In this document: piece after piece, positions 52,302 to 60,226 of the stretch
Layout: the number at the start of each line of letters is the position of its first letter
Position numbering within the stretch: position 1 is the first letter of the stretch
Origin: JAJAZB01 sp964244295
Lineage (GTDB): Bacteria; Bacteroidota; Bacteroidia; Cytophagales; Spirosomataceae
NCBI GenBank assembly: GCA_964244295.1
Contig: CAXTIG010000021.1
Span: 1-64,000, forward strand
Length of the DNA: 64,000 bases
Direction: 5' to 3'
Translations under genes and position numbers: made by a program
The notes under the pieces: generated by a model
The model's input: the letters and a program-made list of their open reading frames with translations, nothing else
Databases searched by the model: none
Told to the model about the DNA's origin: nothing

Positions 52302-53066
52302 TTAGGGGTTGAAGGTGTACCAGATCTTGCCCACGCCGCCGCCAATGGTGTCGCCCCGGGCCACGTCGGTGACGTAGTAGTACAGGGGGCGGGTTTTGTA
52401 AGCGAGTTGTTTTTTGCCATCGGCGCGGGTGATCGGCGCAAAATCAGCGGCTTTCAACGACGAAGAAACCGTGACGTTATCCAGCGAAAACACCGGCCAG
52501 GTGGCAACGCAACCCGTCGAGGTACAGGCGCTCACGTTGGGCGTTTTATCGTTCGCAAACTGGTACAGCGAGCGGCCCGCCATGTCGCTCAGGTACAACC
52601 GGCTACCCTGGGCGGCCAGCATCACGTTGTAGTCGCGGGCCACGAACCAGCGGCCGTTTACGGCTTCGCCCTTCGTGTCGCCCGCTGCCGCATCCTGAGC
52701 GAAGCGGTACAGCGGCCAACCTTTGAAGGAGGTTTGCTTGGCCCCGTCGGCGCGGGTGATGGTGGCAAAATCGGCGGCGTTCAGGCCCGCGTCGAGCCGG
52801 AGCGTTTCCTGGTAAAATACCGGCCAGGTTTGCAGGCAGCCCGTGGTGGTGCAGGTGCTGCTGCCTTTCACGTCGGAGCTGAAGAGGTAGAGTGTTTTGC
52901 CGTCCTGGTCGGTAAAGTAACTGCCCAGGGTGGGGCTGGTGGCTAGCCGGAGGTTGGTTTGCGGGCCGTCGTCTTTAGTGCCGCAAGCCAGCACGAAGGC
53001 GACGAGTAAGGCACTAACGAACACTCCCACCGCGAGCGAACGCGGTGAACGAAAGAAAGTTTGCAT
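52302..53066 (-). CDS. COG4315-type repeat lipoprotein
   Basis: A 254-residue lipoprotein (signal with lipobox LVAFVLACG). It has two homologous repeats, about 45-150 and 150-254. Each holds DxxGxxLYxF, a Cys pair (CTTTGC; CTSTGC), WPVF and ADFAxITRADGxKQ motifs followed by PLYxY/F. This is the 'secreted repeat of unknown function' family. The Cys pairs suggest a disulfide or metal site. The Rieske gene follows, and electron transfer between the two is a guess. Confidence 0.88.
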   Translation of the reverse strand: MQTFFRSPRSLAVGVFVSALLVAFVLACGTKDDGPQTNLRLATSPTLGSYFTDQDGKTLYLFSSDVKGSSTCTTTGCLQTWPVFYQETLRLDAGLNAADFATITRADGAKQTSFKGWPLYRFAQDAAAGDTKGEAVNGRWFVARDYNVMLAAQGSRLYLSDMAGRSLYQFANDKTPNVSACTSTGCVATWPVFSLDNVTVSSSLKAADFAPITRADGKKQLAYKTRPLYYYVTDVARGDTIGGGVGKIWYTFNP

Positions 53067-53114
53067 GGGAATTGGGATTTGGGGATTGGAAACAGGAAAC
53101 GAAAAAAAAGGGGT

Positions 53115-54740
53115 TCAGGGCGGTAAACGACGGCGGCTCAGGGGGTGAAAACCCAGCGAAAGGTGCAGCCCGGTGCTGTACAAACGCACGCTGCCGAAGC
53201 CCACGCCCGCGATCGGAAGTTTGAGGTACGGTTCGAGTTGGAGCGAAAGCCCGCCGCCGAGTTGGCGTTGGTATCCCAGCGAGAGGTTGAACGTGGTGGC
53301 GAAGTGACCCCCGCCCCTTGAAACATTCACCTCGTGGGTGTAACTGGGTTTGTTGGTGTAGCGGTAGGTGTAATCTTCGTTGAGCATCAGGTATGACGAC
53401 ACGCCGCCGTTGACAAACACGTCGGACTGCGCCCGGCGGAACACATCGAACCGGACGTTGAGCGGCACGTCGAGAATGGCACACTTCGCGTCGATGTTAT
53501 CCGGTTTGGGATAGGTCGACCAGTAGCCTTTCGCCCAGGTGTAATCGGCGGGCGTGGAGCCGTAGTCTTTCTGCGAGCGAAGCACGCCGGTTTGCACCCG
53601 CAGGCGCGGCAGCACTTCGTATTCGAGCAGCAGCCCGTAGCTCCGTCCAAACACCGAGGGCTTGAAGGTACCCACCGAGTTGAGGTCGGGGGCCAGCACG
53701 GCCCGCAGACCGAAGCGCCCGCGCTGGGTCGGCTCCGCCGGGCGGCGGTCGATGAGCGGTTCGGCGGGGGCGGGGGCGGTTACGGCGGGCAGTTGAACCT
53801 GTCGGTTTGCAACCCGCCAGGTTTTCAGGTTCAGCCTCGCCAGGTCGGAACTCGGGCGTTCCGTTGCTTCCGAAGCGTGCGTAAAATCAACGTTTTCAAA
53901 CGCATTGGTTTTTCGTTGTTCTCCGTCAAAACCAGCATTCACGACCCAATCAGTGCCGTCTTTACCCGACTTTACGGCGGGTACGCCGGAAGGGTTGCGC
54001 TCCTGGCGAAACCCATTGGGGCGCGGGTCGGTGCGGGCCAGTTCCGTGGCTGCCTTCCGCAGGTTCCGACCAGAGCGGGGTGGGCGTCGGGTCGTTTCCC
54101 GCGAGTGGGTCACTCCTCGGGTTCGGGTTGCTTTGCTGGCGGGTAAGGGACGCTTCCCGGCAGGGCGGTTGGCGGCGGTCAAACCGTGGCGAGTTGCATT
54201 CCGGGTCAGGCTTTGCCCTGCGGGCCGGACCGTCGGCGTGGTGTTGGCCCGGTCGGCGACGGTCGCCGTTTTCGCTGACGGTTCTGTTGGAGCAGGCGGG
54301 GTCGTTTTCGCCACCCGATCCTTTTTCGCGTCGGCGACAAGTGCCGGAGCCGCCCCGGTTGCGGCGGGCGAATCCATTCGGTTCGGTTCGGCGTGGTTCG
54401 CCGCCGATTTTTCTACGCCTGCCCCTACCCCAGTGGGTACGGCTCGCTGCTTCGTGGTTGCCGTGGCGGGTTTTGCCACGGCACGCGCTTCGGGTTGGGC
54501 ATTACCCCGGCTTTCCGAGGCCTGCCACCAGAGGGTACCTCCACTCAGCAGGAGGAGCAGAAAGGCGCTGCCCAGCCAACTCCAGCGCTGCCACCAGGGC
54601 CGGGGATGCGGTTGGGCCGCGTCGAGCCGGTCGGTCATACCGCGCCAATCCTCCGGGTCGAACCGGGGCCGGAGGCCGTCGGCGGCCTGGCGGAAGAGTC
54701 CGTCCAGTTCCTCGTCGGAAGGTTCCCGGTTAGCGTTCAT
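53115..54740 (-). CDS. Anti-sigma-like, trans-envelope outer-membrane beta-barrel protein
   Basis: A 541-residue protein. Residues about 1-50 are acidic and cytoplasmic (SDEELDGLFRQAADGLRPRFDPEDWRGM), followed by one transmembrane helix (WLGSAFLLLLLSGGTLWW, about 55-72). Residues about 75-320 are a Pro/Arg/Thr-rich, probably disordered linker. The last 200 residues form a PorT/OmpX-like beta-barrel (GRFGLRAVLAPDLNSVG ... GLHLSLGFHPL). The start overlaps the ECF sigma gene by 11 bases, so it is the likely anti-sigma or signal-relay partner. The architecture would link inner and outer membranes. Confidence 0.78.
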   Translation of the reverse strand: MNANREPSDEELDGLFRQAADGLRPRFDPEDWRGMTDRLDAAQPHPRPWWQRWSWLGSAFLLLLLSGGTLWWQASESRGNAQPEARAVAKPATATTKQRAVPTGVGAGVEKSAANHAEPNRMDSPAATGAAPALVADAKKDRVAKTTPPAPTEPSAKTATVADRANTTPTVRPAGQSLTRNATRHGLTAANRPAGKRPLPASKATRTRGVTHSRETTRRPPRSGRNLRKAATELARTDPRPNGFRQERNPSGVPAVKSGKDGTDWVVNAGFDGEQRKTNAFENVDFTHASEATERPSSDLARLNLKTWRVANRQVQLPAVTAPAPAEPLIDRRPAEPTQRGRFGLRAVLAPDLNSVGTFKPSVFGRSYGLLLEYEVLPRLRVQTGVLRSQKDYGSTPADYTWAKGYWSTYPKPDNIDAKCAILDVPLNVRFDVFRRAQSDVFVNGGVSSYLMLNEDYTYRYTNKPSYTHEVNVSRGGGHFATTFNLSLGYQRQLGGGLSLQLEPYLKLPIAGVGFGSVRLYSTGLHLSLGFHPLSRRRLPP

Positions 54741-55293
54741 ACTTCTGTTCTTTTAACAGGCCCCGCAGGTGTTCGCGTGCCCGTGACAAATTTGATTTGG
54801 AAGTGCCCACCGAGATGTTGAGTTTCTCGGCGATTTCCTCGTGGGTGTACCCATCGATCACGTACAGGTTAAAAGCCATCCGGTACGAAGGCGGCAGGCG
54901 CTGCACCAACCCGATGAGTTCTTCGTGCGAAAGCTGGCTGGTGGCGGTTTCGCGGGTGGCTAGTTGGCTGGCCGCCGCGCCGTCGAGGTCTTCGTGGTAG
55001 TAATGCTTGACCTGCTGGCGGTAGTAATCGAGGGCGGTGTTGACCATGATCCGACCGAGCCAGCTTTTGAAGGGCCGCGCCGGGTCGTAGAGTTCGGCTT
55101 TCAGGAATACTTTCATAAACCCGTCGTTGAGTACCTCGCGGGCTTCGTCGCGGCTGCGGGTGTAGCGCAGGCAAATACCCATGGCGAAGCCGTAAAACTG
55201 CCGGTAAAGCAGTTCCTGACTGAGGCGGTCGCCTTTTCGGCAACCTTCCAGCAGGATGGTGAGACTCGGCACGTTGACGGTTGAGGCGGGCAT
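54730..55293 (-). CDS. ECF RNA polymerase sigma factor
   Basis: A 187-residue sigma-70 family factor (194 if it starts at 55314). Region 2 covers about 20-85 (LLYRQFYGFAMGICLRYTRSRDEAREVLNDGF) and region 4 about 125-180 (LPPSYRMAFNLYVIDGYTHEEIAEKLNISVGTSKSNLSRAR, a helix-turn-helix). It is the first gene of a row of four on the minus strand, followed with overlap by its probable anti-sigma partner. Confidence 0.93.
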   Translation of the reverse strand: MPASTVNVPSLTILLEGCRKGDRLSQELLYRQFYGFAMGICLRYTRSRDEAREVLNDGFMKVFLKAELYDPARPFKSWLGRIMVNTALDYYRQQVKHYYHEDLDGAAASQLATRETATSQLSHEELIGLVQRLPPSYRMAFNLYVIDGYTHEEIAEKLNISVGTSKSNLSRAREHLRGLLKEQKYER

Positions 55294-55431
55294 GGGCGCG
55301 GATTCAGGAGGCAATACGAAGCGCCCGGTTGGTTGGGTTGCGTGAAGGTAAAAGTTTTTGAGGGTATCCCGTTTGGGGCTACCGTTTCCAATTCATCCCT
55401 CGGCAACGGGCAATGCCTGGGGTTACTCCAC

Positions 55432-55478
55432 AAAAACCCACCTGCTTTGCAACCGGGCGAAACAGGTGGGTTTTCTCT
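55432..55478 (-). terminator. Terminator of the YggS gene
   Basis: Stem AAAACCCACCTG (from 55433) pairs with CAGGTGGGTTTT (to 55474) around an 18-base loop. A T run follows on the minus strand. It lies between the yggS stop and the sigma factor start. Confidence 0.8.
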
Positions 55479-55543
55479 AAAATCCGGCGTAGGTTTTGGT
55501 TCGCAGGACCGCGACTGGTGCCTCGCGCCGACAACGCCGAGTT

Positions 55544-56227
55544 TTAAGCAATCGGGGGGATTCGTTCCCCGAAAATCAGGCTCCCCACCCGAACCAACGT
55601 ACTGCCCTCGGCCAGGGCCAAGGGAAAATCGCCGCTCATACCCATCGACAAGTCGCGCAACGCGACGTTCGGGCGAGGCGGAATTTCCGTTTTCATTCGC
55701 TCGAAAAACGTTTTCAACCCCCGGAATTCGGCCCGTACCTGGGCTTCGTCGTTGGTGTTGCTGGCCATGCCCATCAGGCCGGTAACGCGTACCTGAGTGA
55801 GTTCGTCGAGTTCGGAGTTGCTCAGCAATGCTTCGGCTTCCTCGAACGACAATCCAAATTTGGTTTCCTCGCGGGCAAGGTGCAGTTGCAGCAGGCAGTC
55901 CTGCACCCGCCCCACGCGGGCGGCCTGTTTGTTGATTTCCTGAAGCAGTTTGAGGCTATCCACCGAGTGGATCAGGTGGACGAACGGCGCCATGTACTTC
56001 ACTTTGTTGGTTTGCAGGTGACCGATCAGGTGCCATTCCACGTCGGAAGGCATTGCTTCGTGCTTGGCCACCATCTCTTGCACTTTGTTTTCGCCAAAAC
56101 GGCGGCACCCGGCCCGGTAGGCTTCCATCAGCACATCGACGGGCTTGGTTTTGCTCACTGCTACGAGCCGGGCGGGCGTGGGTTCGAGTTGAGATTCGAG
56201 GCGGCGGAGGTTTTCGGCGATAGACAT
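55544..56227 (-). CDS. YggS family pyridoxal-phosphate homeostasis protein
   Basis: A 227-residue PLP-binding protein with the alanine-racemase-like TIM barrel. Its PLP lysine is in LVAVSKTKPVD. FGENKVQEM, EWHLIGHLQTNK, VHLIHSVDSLKLLQEIN, LMGMASNTND and TLVRVGSLIFGER are family segments. It has no known enzyme activity and buffers PLP. A word-type hairpin starts at its N-terminal codons. Confidence 0.94.
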   Translation of the reverse strand: MSIAENLRRLESQLEPTPARLVAVSKTKPVDVLMEAYRAGCRRFGENKVQEMVAKHEAMPSDVEWHLIGHLQTNKVKYMAPFVHLIHSVDSLKLLQEINKQAARVGRVQDCLLQLHLAREETKFGLSFEEAEALLSNSELDELTQVRVTGLMGMASNTNDEAQVRAEFRGLKTFFERMKTEIPPRPNVALRDLSMGMSGDFPLALAEGSTLVRVGSLIFGERIPPIA

Positions 56228-56230
56228 AAA

Positions 56231-56308
56231 AGAATGGAGAATGGAGAATGAAAACCGGAAGATGGGTGGTGCATTTCATTCTCCATCCTCCATTCTCCAT
56301 TTTCCATT
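56231..56308. repeat. Word-type inverted repeat (GGAGAATGGA word)
   Basis: AATGGAGAATGGAGAATGAAA (56232-56252) is mirrored by TTTCATTCTCCATCCTCCAT units (56274-56308). It lies between divergent yggS and the coiled-coil gene. Confidence 0.85.
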
Positions 56309-56321
56309 GTCTTCACTGAAC

Positions 56322-56351
56322 TTGCTTTGTTTCGCTAAAAAAGTAGATTTG
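56322..56351 (+). promoter_or_regulatory. Promoter of the coiled-coil membrane protein gene
   Basis: TTGC (56322-56325), 18 bases, TAGATTTG (56344-56351). The start codon lies 41 bases downstream. Confidence 0.6.
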
Positions 56352-56392
56352 TTTCGTTAAACCCTTATCCTGCAACTTTCAGACAACCCCGT

Positions 56393-57340
56393 ATGGAGAC
56401 TCAGCCTCGTCAAAACGACAAGAAGAATTATTTCACCGCCGCCCTGGTCATCATGGCCGCCTTGCTGGCGCTGCTCGGATACCTTTATTTTCAGGAACGC
56501 CAAAAAACTGACCAAGCCTCGATCCAACTTGAAACCAAAACGAAAGATCTGATCGCAACCACTACCAAACTCGACTCGATTTCTAATCAACTCGACGCGA
56601 AGATTGCCGAACTCAAAATGCTCAACGGCAACGTCGACGAACTGATGAAGGTAAAGGCTCAACTCGAAGCCGACAAGCGCGAACTGCAAAACGCTAAAAA
56701 TTTCAGCGCCAAAAATTACGAGGCGAAAATCCGAAATTACACCGCCATTCTGGCTCAGAAAGACCTCGACATCGCCCGGTTGCGCCAGGAAAACGAGGCC
56801 CTGACCAACACCAATCAAACCCTGACGCAAGAAAATACCGGCCTGAAAAGTAACCTCGAAACCACCCGGAAATCCTACACCGACTCGGTGAGTGCGCTAT
56901 CCTCGAAAAACCGCGAGCTTTCCGAAAAAGTGACCATTGCTGCTGCCCTGCGGGCCGAAACCATCAACGTGTACGCCATCTCTCCCAAAGGCAAAGAGCG
57001 CGAGGGGGGCCGCTACAAATCGCGGCGGGTGGATAAAATCCGGGTGTCGTTCTCCCTGGCCGATAACCCCCTCACCCAACGCGACAACAAGGACATTTTC
57101 ATGCGGATTCTCGACCCCGAAGGAGCGGTCATCAGCGACATGGCCACCGGTTCGGGGGCGTTTATGTTCAACGGGCAGGAAACGGTCTACACCGCCAAGC
57201 AGAGTGTGCTGTACACCAATTCGCACCAAACTGTGGATTTTATCTACAGCCGGGGCCAGGCCTACAAAAAAGGTAAACACAGCGTCGAACTCTACGCCGA
57301 CGGATTCAAGATTGGGCAGGGGGAGTTTGAGGTGCGGTAA
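56393..57340 (+). CDS. Inner-membrane-anchored coiled-coil protein
   Basis: A 315-residue protein. One N-terminal membrane helix (FTAALVIMAALLALLGYLYF, about 14-33) precedes a coiled coil of about 150 residues (heptads through KTKDLIATTTKLDSISNQLD and LRQENEALTNTNQTL). A beta-rich C-terminal domain follows (about 195-315; RRVDKIRVSFSLADNPLT, FMRILDPEGAVISDMA, KGKHSVELYADG). This layout is recurrent in Cytophagales but no function is assigned. It precedes rpsF in the same direction, separated by a perfect hairpin. Confidence 0.75.
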   Translation: METQPRQNDKKNYFTAALVIMAALLALLGYLYFQERQKTDQASIQLETKTKDLIATTTKLDSISNQLDAKIAELKMLNGNVDELMKVKAQLEADKRELQNAKNFSAKNYEAKIRNYTAILAQKDLDIARLRQENEALTNTNQTLTQENTGLKSNLETTRKSYTDSVSALSSKNRELSEKVTIAAALRAETINVYAISPKGKEREGGRYKSRRVDKIRVSFSLADNPLTQRDNKDIFMRILDPEGAVISDMATGSGAFMFNGQETVYTAKQSVLYTNSHQTVDFIYSRGQAYKKGKHSVELYADGFKIGQGEFEVR

Positions 57341-57352
57341 ACGGGTTTGAAA

Positions 57353-57426
57353 GAGTTTGAGGGTTGAAAAGGTTTGAGGGTTTGAAGAGGGCTTCAAACC
57401 CTCAAACCTTTTCAACCCTCAAACTC
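57353..57426. repeat. Word-type inverted repeat, 35-bp perfect arms
   Basis: Arms 57353-57387 and 57392-57426 with a 4-base loop, made of GGTTTGAGGGTTTGA and GAGTTTGAGGGTTGA words. It lies 13 bases after the coiled-coil gene and just before the rpsF promoter. Confidence 0.93.
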
Positions 57427-57436
57427 AACTTCTTGC

Positions 57437-57467
57437 TTGGTTTTTGGGCTGCAAAGGGCTACTTTTG
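57437..57467 (+). promoter_or_regulatory. Promoter of rpsF-rpsR-rplI
   Basis: TTGG (57437-57440), 19 bases, TACTTTTG (57460-57467). Boxes and spacing equal those of the atpD promoter. The rpsF start is 43 bases downstream. Confidence 0.72.
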
Positions 57468-57509
57468 CAGCCCAATTTGTTTTTTCGTTTCATCTAAATC
57501 AGTCACACA

Positions 57510-57881
57510 ATGGCTAATCAGTATGAGACGGTGTTCATCCTCACTCCCGTTTTGTCTGACACCCAGACAAAGGACACCGTCGAAAAATTCCGTAAGTTGC
57601 TCAGCGACAACGGAGCCGCGTTTCTCCACGAAGATGCCATGGGCCTGCGCAAGCTCGCCTACCCCATCAACGGCAAAAACACCGGTTACTACCAACTCTT
57701 CGAATTCCAGGCGGAATCAGGTGTACCCGCTGCCCTTGAACTGGAATTCCGGCGCGACGAGCGGATCATCCGCTTCCAGACCATCGCCCTCGACAAGCAC
57801 GCTATCGCCTACAACGAGAAAAAGCGCAAAGGGCTGATGGGCAAAAAAACCATTCTCGAATCCCCCGTTGACGCCAAATGA
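57510..57881 (+). CDS. rpsF: 30S ribosomal protein S6
   Basis: A 123-residue protein with the S6 opening (YETVFILTPVLSDTQTKDTVEKF), LRKLAYPINGKNTGYYQLFEF and RDERIIRFQTIALDKHAIAY. It pairs with S18 in the 30S platform. Its stop overlaps the rpsR start by four bases (ATGA). Confidence 0.97.
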   Translation: MANQYETVFILTPVLSDTQTKDTVEKFRKLLSDNGAAFLHEDAMGLRKLAYPINGKNTGYYQLFEFQAESGVPAALELEFRRDERIIRFQTIALDKHAIAYNEKKRKGLMGKKTILESPVDAK

Positions 57882-58147
57882 GAAACAACCGCAACTCCAC
57901 CCTGGTAAACGAGCCGCTCGAAAAAAACCAGAACCGCAAGAAATACTGCCGTTTCAAGAAGGCAGGCATTAAATACATCGACTACAAAGACGCCAACTTC
58001 CTGCTCAAGCTGCTCAACGACCAGGGTAAAATCCTGCCGCGCCGCATCACCGGCACCAGCCTGAAGTACCAGCGCAAAGTAGCCCAAGCCGTCAAACGCG
58101 CCCGTCACCTGGCCCTGTTGCCCTACGTGGCCGACTCGATGAAATAA
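57878..58147 (+). CDS. rpsR: 30S ribosomal protein S18
   Basis: An 89-residue basic protein with the S18 core YIDYKDANFLLKLLNDQGKILPRRITGTS, followed by YQRKVAQAVKRARHLALLP. It is translationally coupled to rpsF by an ATGA overlap. Confidence 0.97.
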   Translation: MRNNRNSTLVNEPLEKNQNRKKYCRFKKAGIKYIDYKDANFLLKLLNDQGKILPRRITGTSLKYQRKVAQAVKRARHLALLPYVADSMK

Positions 58148-58151
58148 ATTT

Positions 58152-58216
58152 TGAATGGTGAATTGGTGAGTTGTGAATTTCTACTTTACAACTCACCAAT
58201 TCACAACTCACCACTC
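58152..58216. repeat. Word-type inverted repeat (GGTGAATTGGTGAGTTGTGAA word)
   Basis: The hairpin fills the gap between rpsR and rplI inside the ribosomal operon: GGTGAATTGGTGAGTTGTGAA on the left, TTCACAACTCACC-type words on the right, with a loop of about 12 bases. Confidence 0.88.
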
Positions 58217-58222
58217 CTTTCC

Positions 58223-58666
58223 ATGGACATCATTCTCAAAACCGACATCGCCGGGCTGGGCTATAAAAATGACCTCGTGTCGGTGAAACCGGGCTACGGG
58301 CGCAATTACCTCATCCCGCAGGGCTACGCCGTGCAGGCCACCGAAAGCAACCGCAAGGTGCAGGCCGAAAACGTGAAGCAGGCCGCCCACAAAGCCGAAA
58401 AACTCAAACTCGACGCCGAAGCCCTCGCCGCCAGCATCGGCGACCTGACGCTCGAAATCGCCGCCAAAGTGGGCGAAAGCGGGAAAATTTTCGGTCGCGT
58501 CACCACCATCCAGATCGCCGAGGCTTTAAAAGCCAGAGGCTTCAACGTGGATCGCAAGAAAATCACCCTCGACGGCGACGTGAAAACCGCTGGCGATTAC
58601 TCTGCCACGCTCGACCTCCACAAAGAGGTGAAGCACAAGGTGAAGTTTTCGGTGGTAGGCGTTTGA
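58223..58666 (+). CDS. rplI: 50S ribosomal protein L9
   Basis: A 147-residue protein with the N-terminal L9 domain (MDIILKTDIAGLGYKNDLVSVKPGYGRNYLIPQGYA), the long connecting helix (about 42-75) and the C-terminal domain (GRVTTIQIAEALKARGFNVDRKKI). The Met at 58223 is the conserved start. Confidence 0.97.
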   Translation: MDIILKTDIAGLGYKNDLVSVKPGYGRNYLIPQGYAVQATESNRKVQAENVKQAAHKAEKLKLDAEALAASIGDLTLEIAAKVGESGKIFGRVTTIQIAEALKARGFNVDRKKITLDGDVKTAGDYSATLDLHKEVKHKVKFSVVGV

Positions 58667-58702
58667 TGGTTGGTTTTTGGTTTTCAGTTTTTAAAACTGT
58701 TG

Positions 58703-58758
58703 AGCCGAACACAAAAAACCCGCTCCGAGCATTCGGAGCGGGTTTTTTGTGTTCGGCT
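58703..58758. terminator. Bidirectional terminator after rplI
   Basis: A perfect 26-bp palindrome (58703-58728 with 58733-58758) with a GCAT loop, a GC-rich core and an internal A6/T6 run, closing the ribosomal operon. Confidence 0.92.
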
Positions 58759-58760
58759 GT

Positions 58761-58895
58761 TTTTGTCATCCCGACGAAGTTTGTCATCCCGACGAAGGAG
58801 GGATCTCGTCGGACGGTAAAAGCACTTTGCCGGTAGCCAGGTAGTCGGTACCCAACGAGATCCCTCCTTCGTCGGGATGACAAAAGCGGGATGAC
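58761..58895. repeat. Palindrome, family C copy 2, with a partial direct duplication
   Basis: Core arms 58780-58809 and 58855-58884 (30 bp, perfect) around a 45-base loop. The outer TTTTGTCATCCCGACGAAG unit is duplicated on the left (58761-58779) and the start of another unit follows on the right. The core TCATCCCGACGAAGGAGGGA is related to 29930-30043. Confidence 0.88.
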
Positions 58896-58904
58896 CCCCC
58901 TGAG

Positions 58905-60098
58905 TTACCGGGAAGAATAGCTTCCCCCCAGCAACGAAGTCCCGTCGCTAATCCGGACGGGGTGCGTCACCAACGGCAGCTCGAACCTGGCGCGGTAGGA
59001 TTCGGTCAGGTGGTGAATTACGGCGTCGAGGGCGTCTTCGCGCAGGAGGTTAATCGTGCAGCCCCCGAAGCCCCCGCCCATCATCCGGGCACCAAGCACG
59101 GCGTCGAGCGGCCGGGTTTGGTCGACCAGAAAATCGAGTTCTTCGCAACTGACTTCGTACTGATGCTGAAGCCCGGCGTGGGTTTCGTACATTTTTTTAC
59201 CAAAACCAGCCCAGTTGCCCGCCAGGAGCAAGTCGCAGGCCTGGGGCACTCGCTCAATTTCGTCCACCACGTATCGGCAGCGAGCGTACACGTTGCCTGG
59301 AAATTCAGTTTGGTGTTCGTTGAGCAGGGTCAGCGGCACGTCGCGCAGGAGGTGGATGGTCGGGTCGTATTGCCGGAGAATGGCCACGCCGGTTTCGCAT
59401 TCCTCCCGTCGGGTGTTGTATTCGCTACTGCCTAGGGAATGCTTCACGCCTGTGTCGCAGAGCAGGAGCAGGTGACCGGCGGGGTTGAAGGGAAAATAGC
59501 CGTACTCCAGCGAACGGCAATCGAGCCGAATCACCGAGCCTGCCCGCCCGAACACCGAGGCGAACTGGTCCATGATGCCGCAGGCCACGCCGACGAAGTT
59601 GTTTTCGGCCCGCTGGCCAAGTTTCACCAGGTCCATTTTCGACAGGCCAAAGCCGAACAGTTCGTTGAGGGCAAAGCCCACCCCACACTCCAGCGCCGCC
59701 GACGACGACACGCCCGCCCCGGTGGGAATATTGCCGCCGAACACGAGGTTGAATCCGCCTGGCACGTGCCCCGCTTTCAACAATTCATCCACTACGCCGA
59801 GCGGATAATTGGCCCATTCCTGCTCACTTTTTTCAGGATTCGCTACCGTAAACCGGTGCGTTTCACCCAGATCGGCGGCCAAGAGGTGGGCCTCGCCGTC
59901 GGTGCGGGCCGCGAGGGCAAATACCAGTTCGCGGTCAATGGCGGCGGGCAGCACGAAGCCCCCGTTGTAATCGACGTGCTCGCCGAGCAGGTTGATGCGC
60001 CCCGGGCCCCTCACAAGCAACGTGGGGTTGGTTTGAAACTGAGTTCGGAAGGCGTCGCGAACGCGAATGGAGTCAGAAGAGAAGGGAATGGAATTCAT
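58905..60098 (-). CDS. galK: Galactokinase
   Basis: A 397-residue GHMP kinase that phosphorylates alpha-D-galactose at C1 with ATP (Leloir pathway). The galactokinase signature GPGRINLLGEHVDYNGGFVLPAA is at about 30-52, the ATP motif NIPTGAGVSSSAALECGVG at about 128-146, and the C-terminal GHMP motif GARMMGGGFGGCTINL near 340. No other gal genes are adjacent. A minus-strand TACTTTTG at 60136-60143 is its likely -7 box. Confidence 0.95.
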   Translation of the reverse strand: MNSIPFSSDSIRVRDAFRTQFQTNPTLLVRGPGRINLLGEHVDYNGGFVLPAAIDRELVFALAARTDGEAHLLAADLGETHRFTVANPEKSEQEWANYPLGVVDELLKAGHVPGGFNLVFGGNIPTGAGVSSSAALECGVGFALNELFGFGLSKMDLVKLGQRAENNFVGVACGIMDQFASVFGRAGSVIRLDCRSLEYGYFPFNPAGHLLLLCDTGVKHSLGSSEYNTRREECETGVAILRQYDPTIHLLRDVPLTLLNEHQTEFPGNVYARCRYVVDEIERVPQACDLLLAGNWAGFGKKMYETHAGLQHQYEVSCEELDFLVDQTRPLDAVLGARMMGGGFGGCTINLLREDALDAVIHHLTESYRARFELPLVTHPVRISDGTSLLGGSYSSR

Positions 60099-60135
60099 TC
60101 AGGAAAAAAGGGGCAATCGTTTGTCGCTGGCGTCG

Positions 60136-60143
60136 CAAAAGTA
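60136..60143 (-). promoter_or_regulatory. -7 box of galK
   Basis: The minus strand reads TACTTTTG, 38 bases before the galK start. No clear TTTG lies 17-21 bases upstream. Confidence 0.5.
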
Positions 60144-60174
60144 AGCATCCCGACGGGTTTGCGTTCCCACGGGT

Positions 60175-60203
60175 TTTGTCAGTCGGAATTTTGGCTACTT
60201 TTG
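60175..60203 (+). promoter_or_regulatory. Promoter of the 37-residue Lys-rich protein gene
   Basis: TTTG (60175-60178), 17 bases, TACTTTTG (60196-60203): a perfect match to the Bacteroidota promoter, 24 bases before the start codon at 60227. It supports the small gene as real. Confidence 0.75.
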
Positions 60204-60226
60204 GACAAACCAAACCGCAAACAGCC

